Positions 25,192 to 36,922 are shown, counted from the first letter of the stretch. The stretch is 64,000 nucleotides of DNA from Calcarisporiella thermophila CBS 279.70 (GCF_041956535.1 NW_027192209.1:198092-262091); one strand, 5' to 3'. The notes: generated by a model not told the origin, from the sequence alone. Program-made: numbers and translations.

Positions 25192-26920
25192 ATGAATCTA
25201 TGGATAGTAACTGGGATACTTCCAAGGCCGATAGCTTAACCTAGGTGGGGGCTTGGAGAGATAAAAATATACGCAATTTTTTGCCACCCCACACCAACGA
25301 TTTTACCGATTTATTCAACCTGACCTCCCAACTAATGCTAAGAGGAGAAGGCGCTCAATGGCTCGATTTCCATTATGCCAAATCGAACCCATCCAGCACC
25401 GACACAGAATCCGAATCGACTCTCAGCGACAGTAGCGATAATGACGAATTCGAGTACAGCAAGCACAGAGAAAAGGTTCGAAAACGGGAGCGCGATTTCG
25501 AACACAGGTTCGATCGCAATGCCCTTTGCCCCAAATCGGGTAAATACCTGAAGTGGCATAGGCATGTTCATAGCACACGCCTCGCAATGTATGAGGAGAT
25601 GTGGTCACAAGCTCTTGCTGGTAAATTCTATTTCCATGCCTCTTCTCCAGCATAAGGGCGCCATGGGTGTGATTAATGTGGAATTAACAATTTCAGGCAT
25701 TCAGTCGCTTGAGATCTCCCTGCACACAAACCGATCCCCCCGAGAGATGTTCATCCCGGTGCTCTCAAGACTCGTGCGTGATCTTTCGAGAGCCATAGCA
25801 TCTAAGTCGAGGAAGGATGCAAAGGAGCTCTCCTCACAGGATGCCAAGTCATTGAGCATTCTCCGCGTTAGAATACACAAACTAACCTCAGCGTGGAAGC
25901 AGGATGTTCCACTTCTAACAGAGTGTAATTCACTTGCTGACTCCATTCTCATCTGATAGGTCTAATTTTGTGCCCTTTTAATTTTGCACATGAATAGATC
26001 CGGAATTTTTCGACTGGGAGCCGCTGGCCGTCCTGGATGAGCTCGAGCTCTTCTTGATGACCCATGCGCACACCGATACGTCTGACCAATACAATATACA
26101 AAACGAAATTAGACTTACACGTCTTGGGCTGCGCGAATATCCTCCCCACCTACGTGCTCTCGACTCCATCTTTTCATACTATGCGTCGTTTACTAAGGGT
26201 GGTATCGACACAAACACCTTATTGGGAGAGGTGAGGGTATTGGACTTGTCGCACAATATGATATCTGGTAGGTGTCCTTCGTACGTCATCCTTGAACCGT
26301 GACCTATAACGGGCTTTTGTTGCATTGTATTTGCACTAGCCATTCCCAAAGAGGTGGGCTTGTTGAGGGGGCTCACCACGCTTCTTCTTGTAAATAACTG
26401 CCTCCAATTCCTCCCACCAGAGATAGTATGCCTCACACAACTGCGCCAGCTGGGTTTAGCCCAGAACCCAGAGCTTCACTATCGGTTAACTTATCTTTTC
26501 AATCCGTGCCACTCCGAACAGTCCGTGCCGCCGGCCCATTTCCCTACCTTAATCGAGACCTCTGCCGGGGCATTGTTCGCAAAATATCGCGTCAGGTCTT
26601 GGTCAAACCTCACTCTCGACATCCAGCGACATTTGCGCCTTCAACTCCCCCCTATGCTGTGCGAAAGGCTTACTGATTGCGCGCTGTGCGAAGGGTGTGG
26701 GCGGCTGTGTACCGGGCATTTGACAGAAGAGTTCTGCCTGGTTCTCGTACGGGCGATGAACGAGCGACTCTGGTTCGTGTGCTTTCCTGTGAGGCGCTAC
26801 TTTTGTGGACGTGGGTGTCTAGATAGACATCGAAAGGGCGGGTGCAGATGCTTAACCTGTTGCTTGAGCGCGGAAAACGGGAGATATATCGGCTGGAAGT
26901 GGCCAACGAGGCTGGGCTAG
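25192..26920 (+). CDS. Leucine-rich-repeat protein with cysteine-rich C-terminus
   Basis: Predicted exons: 25192-25206, 25245-25620, 25697-25924, 25998-26267 and 26340-26920, giving 489 residues. The N-terminal half is polar with an acidic Ser/Asp stretch; helical charged sequence follows. Two to three LRR units lie around residues 265-345 (VRVLDLSHNMIS, LTTLLLVNNCLQFLPPEI, LRQLGLAQNPEL). The C-terminal 80 residues carry at least ten cysteines, starting CALCEGCGRLC and including RRYFCGRGCLDRH, suggesting a zinc-binding module. The first exon is uncertain: it needs a 38-nt intron (25207-25244); otherwise a TAG at 25242-25244 blocks the upstream frame and translation would start inside exon 2. 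LRR-plus-Cys proteins of this form occur in fungi, but I cannot assign a function. Confidence 0.72.
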
Positions 26921-28102
26921 AAAGTCTTACTTTAGAAGGAAAGGAAAAGAGAGTGGTGGGGAGAGGATATGGGCCGGCTCTTATGTCTTTATTGTATTAT
27001 ATCGGTTACTTATTGAGGATCGGATTGTAACTGTGTACATCTTTATTATTTGTATTGGACATTTTTCTTGGACGCTTATTTTTATTTTTATTCCTATGGA
27101 CCAACCATCTTCAACCTCATCGTTTATACAATATACTATGGCATGTCTATTTTTATTTCAACCGAACCCTTTTCAGCTGGCGGCCCAAACTACATTACAT
27201 CACTGCCATGCAAAATGAATCCAATGGTAATTGGAAGGAGAAATTAAGCGTCGAAAAACATCCTATTTTCAGCGCAGACATGACCCCCCCCTTCGAGCTC
27301 TCCAGGATAAGAGGGTGGAAAGTAGGCCTGTTATGAGGATAAGAGGGATCAGAGGTTCGCAAACCATCGGCAGATCCGGGTCAATCCTTCAGCCATCATT
27401 TCAGCTCCCGAACCACGGAATTGGAACGTCTTCCCATGTCTCGCTTGGAAAGTTTGGCCTACACTTGAGGATGGAGGCCTCTTGCCTCTAGAGATGCGTC
27501 TTTCTGCCAAGATAATTTGCACGTGTTAAGAAGCTAGACATGGAACAACCTTTGCCAGAGGACACATCCTATCATTAAACCTCCACGCTACGGATAACCA
27601 AGGTGTGACGGATGAAGCGCTCATTTTTCCCTTAAATTTCTTCCCATACCTGAAGATAAATTTTCGGAAAGCCAGCAATGGAAGGGGGGGAGGGAAGTGC
27701 CTCTAAGGAGGGTTACGCCCTAAACATCATGGACCCGCTTCAGACGGTTAGCGCCATTCACAGTATGACAAGGGTCACCCCAGAGTGGAATTTAAGGCCC
27801 CCCTCTTCGGCGCAGCCTCCATCGCACGATCTCGCTATACGTCCGATTTCTTGAGATGCTTTCTTCTAGAGAATTCTAGGCAAGGCTTCCTTTTTTGAGC
27901 GAGCTGCTTTGCCATCCGCTTATTTAGAGCGATCCAACGCGCACTGGCGTAGACCCTTCTGAAATCGGCTCTTAATTCGACCAGGGAGTCCAAAAATCGG
28001 ACTCCGAGAATCGGGTATAAGCTCTCTGATCGCAAAACGAGCTTTTGGTATCTCTTCCTAAATAAGGGAAGGGACTTCATATGCACCTGCGCCTGATCAA
28101 CT
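26921..28102. other. Intergenic stretch, no gene seen
   Basis: Spacer between the LRR gene and the Hsp12-like gene. Several short frames overlap in different phases (26842-27491 plus, 27835-28086 minus) with no domain, signal peptide or consistent splice pattern. CCCCT/AGGGG elements recur near 27686 and 27797. Confidence 0.45.
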
Positions 28103-28123
28103 AGGGGCCAAAAACTTATATAA
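28103..28123 (+). promoter_or_regulatory. STRE (AGGGG) and TATA box of the Hsp12-like gene
   Basis: AGGGG at 28103-28107 matches the fungal stress-response element bound by Msn2/4-type factors, and TATATAAA-type sequence follows at about 28116-28123, roughly 100 bp before the start codon. A strong, stress-inducible promoter fits an Hsp12-class gene; factor identity is inferred. Confidence 0.6.
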
Positions 28124-28220
28124 AGGGAGGGTCTTTTTCCCGTAGTTTCGAGTCAACATCCAACACACAACTCATTTGTAACAACACATTTCACTTCTAC
28201 TATTCAACACTTGCAACAAC

Positions 28221-28478
28221 ATGGCTGACACTGGACGTAAAGGATTCATGGACCAAGCCAAGCAGGCACTCACCCCTGATCAAGAGAAAACCGCTTCCCA
28301 GCGTGCGTCCGAGCGCATCTCAGGTGCCGCCGATCGCGTGGCCGCCGCGGTGACGCCCGATGGACAGAAGTCGTATGGCCAGCAGATGGCCGACTCTACT
28401 CGCGGAGCGAGCGACAAGAGCTCTGGGCAGGAGTCCATGCTTGACAAGGCAAAGGACGCGCTTGGCCTCAACAAGTAG
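28221..28478 (+). CDS. HSP12: Hsp9/Hsp12-family small stress protein
   Basis: Intronless gene for 85 residues. It opens MADTGRKGFMDQAKQALTPD and closes with MLDKAKDALGLNK; the family is defined by such a start (S/M..GRK.F.D......PDSQK) and the amphipathic repeats. It is hydrophilic, cysteine-free and rich in Ala, Ser, Asp, Gln and Lys. In yeasts the protein is natively disordered, folds into helices on membranes, and is strongly induced by heat, osmotic stress and starvation. The TATA box and AGGGG element directly upstream fit that regulation. Length (yeast Hsp12 is 109) is at the short end, nearer to Schizosaccharomyces Hsp9. Confidence 0.92.
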   Translation: MADTGRKGFMDQAKQALTPDQEKTASQRASERISGAADRVAAAVTPDGQKSYGQQMADSTRGASDKSSGQESMLDKAKDALGLNK

Positions 28479-30076
28479 ACGGGGGAGAGAAAGAGTGTCG
28501 AAAGTGTGCCTATAACATACTCTATATGACGTCTAATATGTTTCTTTTCTTTTCACTGTAATAAAGCGCTTGTGAAATTGAAGTTGAATTCCTGTCATGA
28601 CCCTCTCAAATTTGTTGATCTTTAGACACAAAATCCAGGCTCTAAATGTCCGTCTCATCTCGTACATGAAAAAACAAGCTTGCAGCATAAATGGAGGATT
28701 TTCTAGTTCAATAGGTCTCTTGACGCTATCGCCGAATTGCAATGGAACGTGTGCATAACAATATTGATAGATGGTGGGGAAAGAGCTGCTGCCCTCAAAT
28801 GGGGTATAGATTAAAGTTGAAGGAGACTAGTCGCAACCTGTTTTAGGAAAGAGACAGCATAAGCATCTCAAATAACTCGGTGCACCAAATCATATGAAGC
28901 CAAGCTGATAAGAACGAGGGTGATTTCAAAAGCGGCACTTAATAGGCGTAGTAAAGATGACGTCTTAATAAAAGCAATGGAGTGACGTAGTAGGGGCCAA
29001 CGCGCTCTCAACGGCAGACACTAAATCTAAATCCCGAAAGAACTACATCATTATGCCGGCTGACAGCCATCAAAATTGGATAGGTCCGTCACTTCTTAAG
29101 CACGCCTCCCTTATCCCATGATCATGCTAGAGTATAGTAGAGTGATTGGTCGTAGGATGTGGTTATCGATATCGCCCGAAAATAGTGAAGGGTGAGGGGT
29201 TTTGGATAGGTCTGGATGCTCTGATTATATTCAGATTTTCGGCTACGTCAACACGCGTGGGATAGGTTCAACGCGTCATGCCCACCTGATGACCAGAGGT
29301 GGCCATTTTCGTTTAGCCCATCACCCTAGAACTATGGGTGCAAGTGAACACCATCGAAGCCGTGCAATCATTGCACCTGGGGGGCCCCGAATGCTGCCAA
29401 ATCCTGGGCCCATCATTTCGAGCGCTTTGCTCATATTTTTTCAGTTTCTTCACACCTATAGAAAGTGCCTATCAAAGGATGACGTTCTTTTATCTTTGTG
29501 CTATCCCAGAAAGGAAACTACCAACGGAGGCTGATTCGATATTTCTTATCCCTACTACGCACTTCGACCGGCGCGACGGAAACCTCTGCTCCTAGGAAGG
29601 AGGGGGAGAGAGTGCGTTTGCACAGGGGGTGCAAAAGGCTGGAGTAGGTTTGCGCCATTCCTGAGCTAGAGCTAGAGTTGACAGTTGAGGGAGTGTCTTT
29701 TCAACGCGAATCAAGTATTCTATGCCGGGTAAGCTCCGGGTTACACTCTTCTTATTGAGCGCGCTGGATTTGGATTGCAAATGGGGTAAACAAGTTGTAC
29801 TAACAACAAACCTTATGCTACGACGGAACCACCCACTGTGAAAACATAGCTATTCCACCTCGAAGAGCAGCCACACCCAACCCCCCCTTCCTTCTTCCTC
29901 ACCATCCCTAGGAGCGTCCTTGGCCATCATTTTTTCTGGAACAAAAAAAGCGAGAAGAATTCCAGCCTTTATCCATTCTTCTCCATCAGAAGAACTCAGA
30001 CTTTACTAGCCTCATCATCTCTCAGAAGCCAATCCTTCCATTCCCCTCATCTCACCGAGACATCAGGAGCATTAGC
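28479..30076. other. Intergenic stretch of about 1.6 kb, no gene seen
   Basis: Low-coding sequence between the Hsp12-like gene and the Tyr/Gly/Met-rich miniprotein. Frames at 29202-29595 (plus) overlap in two phases and have no recognisable content. The last 150 bp before 30077 are pyrimidine-rich, as expected of a fungal 5' leader. Confidence 0.45.
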
Positions 30077-30295
30077 ATGTACGGATACTATTCTCCATAC
30101 GGGCATAGCTACTATAATCCTTACATGTATGGGGGCATGGGTTACGGCATGAGCGGCTACTACCAGCCGTATTTCAACCCTTACGGATACTACAACCCGT
30201 ACATGTATGGCTATGGCATGGGCGGGTATGGCATGGGCTACGGATACGGACGTTATTATCGACCGTCTCTTTTCAGAAGGCTGTTTGCATATTAG
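30077..30295 (+). CDS. Tyr/Gly/Met-rich miniprotein
   Basis: A 72-residue frame starts at the ATG at 30077 after a CT-rich leader. Almost every residue is Tyr, Gly, Met, Pro, Asn or Ser, in irregular repeats such as NPYMYG, GMGYGM and YGYG; it ends in a basic/hydrophobic RPSLFRRLFAY. There is no signal peptide and no cysteine. I recognise no family. Such compositions are seen in phase-separating, adhesive or antimicrobial peptides, but function is not inferable. Strong frame-specific composition argues that it is coding; RNA evidence would settle it. Confidence 0.55.
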   Translation: MYGYYSPYGHSYYNPYMYGGMGYGMSGYYQPYFNPYGYYNPYMYGYGMGGYGMGYGYGRYYRPSLFRRLFAY

Positions 30296-30642
30296 TTGTT
30301 TATATCTCCGTCATTATGGGCACTTGTCTTTTTATTCTGATATGCACCCTCCTCAAGCTTCCTCGAGGAAAGTTTGGTATTGATATCCTCTTCGGATCCT
30401 GTAAACCTCGCTCCACCCAAATTTTCTTCTATCTATTTATCTATATCCTGTTTTCTCCTCTTTCTTTTCTGATTCTTTTGTTCGAAACAAACGCATAACA
30501 TGTAATATAGCAGCATGCTTGCTTCCAATCTTTTCTTGAAATCTGAGAAGTTCGGTTCATCCCGTGTTTGTATTGTCGTGGCTTAGCCTATGCAACCTCT
30601 TTTATGTCCAACACGGAAAATATTCTCTAAGAGGTATCCAAC
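30296..30642. other. Spacer, no gene
   Basis: T-rich 3' flank of the miniprotein gene and leader of PCC1. A hydrophobic 60-codon frame at 30316-30498 looks like translated T-rich spacer, not a gene. Confidence 0.5.
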
Positions 30643-31056
30643 ATGCCATCGTTAGATCACAATCTGTAGGTCCGAAAGTGATTTGGCCAAAAATCAGAAT
30701 GCTCAGTTTTTTTCCCTCTTTCTCTCTAGGACATTGAGGGTGCCATTTCCTACTGGTCGGGAAGCTACGATTGCCAAACAGGCGCTGGAGGTGGATCGCG
30801 AGCTACGAGCAGATCAGGTTAAGCGAACAATCCATGTGGACGGCTCCAAGCTTGTAGTGTATGTATTGTCGGATATACAGCGGTTTGTTTTTCCATTTCA
30901 GGTGTACTCATTTTTGTGATGATTGCATTTTTATTGTATCCGCACACCAGATCATTTGATTGTGACACGGTTAAAAATCTGCGAGTATCAGTGAACTCGT
31001 TCTTGGAGTTCCTCAAGTTGGTTGCACAGACCATGGATGAGTTCGCCGAGGAATAG
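30643..31056 (+). CDS. PCC1: KEOPS/EKC complex subunit Pcc1
   Basis: Exons 30643-30665, 30730-30858 and 30951-31056 join in phase to 85 residues, the compact size typical of Pcc1. The protein starts with the characteristic beta strand and helix LTLRVPFPTGREATIAKQAL, continues with the V..DG..LVV strand, and ends with the long helix SVNSFLEFLKLVAQTMDEF. Pcc1 dimerises within the KEOPS complex that makes N6-threonylcarbamoyl-adenosine (t6A) on ANN-decoding tRNAs, with added roles in telomere upkeep and transcription in yeast. The animal homologue is LAGE3. A gene this small would be missed without the splice reading. Confidence 0.93.
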
Positions 31057-31699
31057 CGATGTTCATCGTATTGCAGCGAGCTTTCCATGTTTATTTCTCT
31101 TAACCCCCTGTAAATAGACAATTTCTTCTTGGTCCAATAAACCCTCCTTATTTCAATCATATCCCGCTAGCTTAAGCAAGGAGTTAATAAATTGAACGAA
31201 AAGCTCAGATATATTAGCTATGAATGGAGATTGCCAGGGCGACCGTGCTATGCAAGAACAGGGATATCCTACTGACCCAATAAGCTAAGCTCTCAGGGGG
31301 GGGGGAGGGAGCGAAAGGAGTGAGGTGTTGGCCACTCGGAAGCCAGCAGAGTTTGTATTGTAAGTGGTGTACATGCAACATGTCGCCCTGCCAGTATCAA
31401 AAGCTAGCTCGAACGTACATATAGTTTGACTGCGGGCAGCTTGTCAAGCACAGATATCTTTTTGAGCAACAGACATGACTCTGCTAGTCTCGATTCAACT
31501 TTTTGGTGCCACAGCTCTACCATTAAACTTGGTTTCAGAATCTTTGCCACTCCTAAATTAATTTATGTCAAGGCCTACAGGAGAAAAAACTAGGTACTTG
31601 ATACCTTGCAATTTTTCGCGTTTCCTTTCACTATCTTTGCTCTATAATCTCGGTTGACCTTTTTTTTTGCGTTTCCCTGTGTGCCCTACTTTGTCTACT
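31057..31699. other. Spacer, no gene
   Basis: Between PCC1 and the coiled-coil gene. It includes a run of about 11 G near 31297 and T-rich leader sequence before 31700. No supported reading frame. Confidence 0.5.
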
Positions 31700-32773
31700 A
31701 TGCCTTCCTATCTTCCCAGTGCCGAAGCAACTCTGGTCCAGGATGCGTTTGCTGCTGAATATCCAAGAGTGTTGCAATCAGAGGTGTGAATTTGAAATTC
31801 TGCTGGTTTAGTACGAATGAGGCTGATAGCTCATTCGAATTGCTCCTAGAATGTCGAAATCCTTCGTGAGCATGTGACCAAGTTCTATATCGCTTGCATT
31901 GAAAGGGTAGAATATCCGCGTATTAGCTAGAGTTAGCTCTCGTTCCCCTAATTCTATATCTCTCTCATATCGCAGTCGACGGCCCTGCGGTCGGCCTTTG
32001 CGAAAATTGACTATCTGAACAAAGAGCTGTTTCAGCAACAAACTAGGGTCCAGGACCTGCACGATGAGAATGAGCAGATTCGAAATGAGATGAGGAGGTT
32101 TGCCCGAAAGAGCACCGACCTCGAAGAACGATTTGTCGGGTGGCAATCGAAGCTGATTGCACAGGCGGAGGAGGATCGGATCTTATTGCAGAAAGAACAC
32201 GCGGCAGAGATGGCGAAATTGGAGCGAAAGGTATTGCGCAGGATTGACTCTTCTCTTTCTAATGGATCTTATCCAACATATTACAATTTGCTTGGTAGGT
32301 TGCTGAACTGGAGGAGGCTCTTCGTGCGGAAAGGGAGGAAATTCGCGAGCTCAGATGCAGCCATGAGCAGCCACCGCAACCAGCGCCTCGAGCACCCCCA
32401 CGAGGAGGGCACTTTGGCCAGGAGGACAGGCTTCCTTCTCCCTCCGATGCCTCATTTTCCTCAGGCAAATCCTGGATTGATCTCCCCATTGAACCGCATG
32501 GAGAGGGTTTTGAGCAGCCGGTGCTGGACATGGTGGAAAAGCGGCTCTCACTGCAGGAGGGGCCCGAAGTGGATGAGGAGAGCGAGGACATCAAGGTACA
32601 TAGCCCCCTCCACTATTCTCCATTCTGCTAGCTGATGGATCCCGAGATAGCTTAAATACATGCGATTGAAGGCGGCCTTCAATGACTTGAAGGAAGAAAA
32701 CGGGACGCTTCATCAGCAGTTGATGTCGCTTGAAGAGGCCAACAGCTCTATGGTGTCGATCAAGCTGTGCTAA
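31700..32773 (+). CDS. Coiled-coil protein of unknown function
   Basis: Exons 31700-31783, 31850-31906, 31976-32230, 32299-32595 and 32651-32773 all join at phase 0 to 271 residues. Residues about 20-145 are charged and helical with heptad spacing (for example IDYLNKELFQQQTRVQDLHD, then RRFARKSTDLEERF); a Pro/Ser-rich linker follows; the end (MRLKAAFNDLKEENGTLHQQ) is again a coiled coil. It is cytosolic or cytoskeletal by composition: no signal peptide or membrane segment. I do not recognise the family; centrosomal, spindle-pole or vesicle-tether proteins look like this. The 3' end may be spliced further, since a GTGTCG follows NSSM. Confidence 0.7.
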
Positions 32774-34556
32774 ATTTACTGCCCATTTTCTTTATCTTCT
32801 CTCTATTAATGTGTGTGCCTTAGTCTCAATACACTGCCCTCGAGGCCAAGTGCTGGTAGTAGAGCACACTCAAATCCTTTCTTATTTTTTTCGTTGAATT
32901 GTGTAATTAAACCAGCTTTGGCTTTGGTCCATTTTGACCCCCCATATGGAATCGAAAAGGCCACGAGTAAGTTTGATGAGACTCGACTGTGAGAGGCTTG
33001 TGAGATGGATAAAGCTTCGAGTAGCTTAATGCTAATTCAAAGCAACCAGAATTCATAATGATTTAATTATGATTCAAACACGAGAACGTCTTGACAAAGT
33101 ATGACCACGGGAAAGTCTACTCAGACGGCTAGGTCCGCCTTGATAAGCGGTTCCAAAAAAGCACAGAAACCATCTTGGCTCTGGTGCTTAGCCGGATTTG
33201 ACGTATTTTGGAAGCCTTGCCGCTTCCAAGGCCAGAGGTGGCTTGCCGCTATTTTTGACGCATCCTGCCAGCCCCATTGAGCCGGAGGGGCAGCGGCGGT
33301 TGAGTGTATATATACAAGGCTAGGTAGTATTCACCTGACGGTCAACACGTGAGGAAGGAGCCAGCATGGGCCTCTAATGGTAAGAGGGTGAGACCTGCGG
33401 CATCTGAGATTAAAAGACAAATGCACGGCGACGTTGGCGGTGGACGGCCCATGGGCGGAGCGGACGCTAAAGGAAGGCGGCTGCTTGGCTCTAGAACGCG
33501 GACAAGCCAGCTCGGAACAAAAGCTCTGAATAAGAGCATTTCGGCGACGGTTGAACACGCGACGGTTTTTCGTGGGAACAAACTCTAATCGGAACACAAG
33601 GTAAACTCTCCCGGAAACTCCGCATGATGGTGCAAGTGCACCCACTATTCCGTTCCTCAGCTGGATCGGAGCGCGTCTGCTTCACAAAACCTCTCCACTG
33701 AGCGGCCGCGGTTACCGGATGGCGTCAATTTGATGCCAACCGCCACCCGCAGCAATCGAGCGCAGCCAGCGGCCGAGCGGGAGGCGCCATTCAAGCTCGG
33801 GCTGGCCGAGGCCTTAGGGCGAGCGCGGCTCATAGGATTCTTGATTTGCTTTGCTACCATTCTTCTTTCGTCGCCTGCGGATGCAATAGGAAATCCTGTG
33901 TCCGCCAGCCATGTGATATGCTCCCGATGGAACCCTCTATCGGCCACTCCGGCTGGAGTGTTCAACCCTCTTTCCGCCGGATGCTTCTTCTGAGCCAAGG
34001 CGTGGAAGGCCGCCGCGCAGCTACCGTGCCCTGCAGAGAGTCAGGGTGGAGTGGGCCGGCCTGCGGTGCAGCAAGAGGCGCGCGCCGGGGGGCGAGACAC
34101 AAGATGCGCTCGAGAGGATTCTTGTTTGGATCAAGGGAAGGCCCGAACGAAGGATCATAGGGATTCTAAATCCCGCCTGATTAGCGTGATTGCACATAGC
34201 GCAGGCCTCCAACCTTACTGGAGCGTGGGGGGGACAAGCCCATTCCACCGTAGCGAGCTTCCTTCCCCGCCAAGGTTTGACTAGCTCCAGAAATCAACTC
34301 GGCCCGGTCTCATTGGATGAGTCGGGAGGTCTTGAATGATGAAGGCTGCTTGGAATCGGACGCAAAATTTATTTGCCAGCATCACTGTGCATCACAATGA
34401 TAATCGCCTACAGCTTTATATAATAAATAACGGCCCTTTTTCATAGTCCTTTTGCGCTGCACCTGTTCTCCTCCTCTTCATCCTTATAGAATCGGGGATA
34501 AATTCATACTTTCGCTCTTTGATACATCACACAAAAATATATATATATAGCTATCT
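32774..34556. other. Intergenic stretch with a GC-rich core
   Basis: About 1.8 kb without a recognised gene. From about 33340 to 34270 GC content is visibly higher than the flanks and open frames appear on both strands (for example plus 33349-33588 and 33730-33993, minus 33657-33998), none with known motifs. A GTATATATATAC element lies at about 33306-33317, just upstream of this core. Another TA tract at about 34536-34549 immediately precedes the OPT start. Confidence 0.4.
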
Positions 34557-36922
34557 ATGACTGTCGAGAGAGAAGGGGATTATCACCCCGACAACAAAAA
34601 TGATAATCTCTCGGCCCCTCCCAATGAAAAACTCGAAACCTCTTCAACTGACACAGAGTATCGAAACGAAAAGGAGGCGGTCCCAGAATATACGGAGAAG
34701 GGCGCCGTCGCGGAATTCGTCGAAGTGTGGCAATTCTCCTGGCGCTCTTCCATAGTCGGCTCCCTGCTCGGCTGCGTTATTGCTGCCTCCAACATGTAAG
34801 TCATTTGGAATTGGCGATGGTAGATCAATGGGAAAATTGACCCCTTCTTCTCGGGAAAATAGGTATATGGGTTTGAAGACGGGTAGGCATAAATACTCAC
34901 CCTAGTTTTGAGTTGTTGATGCTGATGCTTGTCTATTAGGTTGGCTAATGTCGTCCTCCCTCTTTGGTGCTATCCTTTCCTTCGCCATATTAAAACCTCT
35001 CTCGCGGGTTCTCCCCTACTATCTGGGAGGCGGCCCATTCGGCGCCAAGGAAAACTGTTCCGCTCAAACCGCTGCCTCGGCCTCCGGCGGGTTGGCTGCA
35101 GGCTTTGTCGCAGCTATTCCCGCCATGTATCAACTTGGCCTCCTAGATGCCAATAATATTGGGAAGGATATGGCAAAAATGGCTCTTTGGACCATTGCTG
35201 CCGCGTTCTATGGTCTCTTTTTCGCGATCCCTCTTCGTAAGCACTTCGTCGTCAACCACGATTACGTATTTCCCACCCCACGTGCTGCAGCGATCACGAT
35301 CCAGTCTCTTCACGATTCCGTGACTGGGGAGAAGGAGGGGATTCGAGCTGCCATCCATCTCGGCGTTTGGTTCTTGATCTCGCTTTTTATTACCCTCATG
35401 GGGGTTTGGATTCCTGGCATCTTCAATAACCCGCACATTCTCTACTGGATTGGTCACGCTGCTGGGAACCAACAGATGATGGAGTCGGACGCGTTGTGGC
35501 ACTGGTAAATGGCGAGGGCAATCTATCTGTGGACACACTAAACTCCAATTAACACCTTGGTATCCTCTCTAGGTCCTTTGTATGGGATTTTGCCTTCTTC
35601 GGAGCTGGACTGATGACTCCTGGAGCCACCGTTTGGTCCTTCTTCATCGGAAACGTGTTGGCGTTTGGTATTACCGGTCCACTCATGTGGCGGGATGGCT
35701 CCATTGGGCAGCCCTATGGCTTTAAGGAGTTTGTTACGGTAAGTCCCTTGGCCTCCCCACTCCTCTCCCATGCCTCTTCATCGCCGCCTCATTCTGTATA
35801 CCTTCTTAGGCGCAATCCTTTTGGCTATGGCCTGGCATTTCGCTCATGGTTTTCAGCTCCTTTGCCGAACTTTTCGTTCACTACGACGTGCTATGGCAAG
35901 GTGTCAAAATTGGCTGCATCAACACGTGGAATGGAATTCGCCGTTTGGTGAACCGAGGTGGTAACTTCCAGATTGAACAGGACCCCAATGACCCCTTGCT
36001 CGAACACGAGCAAGTCCCAGCACTTTGGTGGATGGGCGGACTTCTCGCTTCCATCATCTTTACATGTGTCATTCTCGGCGTATTCTTCGGCATCCAAGTG
36101 TACCTTTCTCTCCTTGCCATCCTCCTCGCCTTCATCCTCTCGTTCATCGGGCTGCAGGCCTCAGCTCAAACCGACATTAATCCCCTCGGGTCTATCGGCA
36201 AGGTCACGCAGCTCATTTTTGCCTCCATTCCGCACCCGAGTGTTCAGGCTGCTCAGATGGTCAGCTTAACGACCGGCAACATCGCCTCCTCTGCTGCCTC
36301 ACAGAGTGTTGCCATGGTGAGCGATTTGAAGACCGGACATCTCCTGGGAGCCTCTCCTCGCTCGCAGTTCTATGCCCAACTGGTCGGCTCTATTTTTGCC
36401 ATTGGTATGGCCCTCGCCCTCTGGTACGTCTACGCCTCCGCTTATCCATGCATTGTGAAGCCGATGGACAAGTGTGAGTTCGACCTTGTTGCCGTCAAAA
36501 TCTGGGTGAATGTGACGAAGCTCCTCACGGAGGGGAAGGTGGATATTCCACGAGCGTCGATCATCACCACCATCGTGTTTGCCGTCTTTTCGGTTGTCTA
36601 CACCGTGGTGCGCGAGAAATGGATTCCGGAGAAGTATCACCCCTACATGCTCAACCTCAACGCACTAGGCATTGGTATGACCCAGTCTCATGGCGAGGTT
36701 GCGCTTGCGTTTGTCATTGGCTGGGCAACCACCACCGTTTGGCGACGATTGAGCCCTGAGTCTCACAGCAAGCTCATGTACAGTGTGGCCGCTGGATCCT
36801 TGGCCGGAATGGGTATTGGCAGTGTTATCCAGGCCCTGTTGAGGTTTGGCGATATTCCGAGCGTCAGCTCCATGGTTACCGCTGGGTGTATGTTGAACAG
36901 TGAGGGGGTGCCAGAGTGTTAA
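34557..36922 (+). CDS. OPT-family oligopeptide transporter (copy 1 of tandem pair)
   Basis: Exons 34557-34795, 34863-34882 (20 nt), 34940-35504, 35573-35738 and 35810-36922 join in phase to 700 residues. An acidic cytosolic N-terminus of about 60 residues precedes a dozen or more membrane helices. Conserved OPT/YSL-like blocks include WRSSIVGSLLGCVIAASNMY, GGPFGAKENCSAQTAASASG, FPTPRAAAITIQSLH and DLKTGHLLGASPRSQFYAQL. Members import small peptides, glutathione or metal chelates with protons at the plasma membrane; the substrate here is not determined. The next gene is a diverged tandem paralogue in the same orientation. The 20-nt exon keeps the frame and encodes YMGLKTG. Confidence 0.93.

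Noticed and set aside
30316-30498. Hydrophobic 60-codon frame after the miniprotein gene
   Set aside because: Arises from T-rich 3' flank; composition is that of translated poly-pyrimidine sequence.
33349-34284. Several frames of 60-110 codons on both strands
   Set aside because: Overlapping in multiple phases with no recognisable content; typical of GC-rich noncoding DNA.
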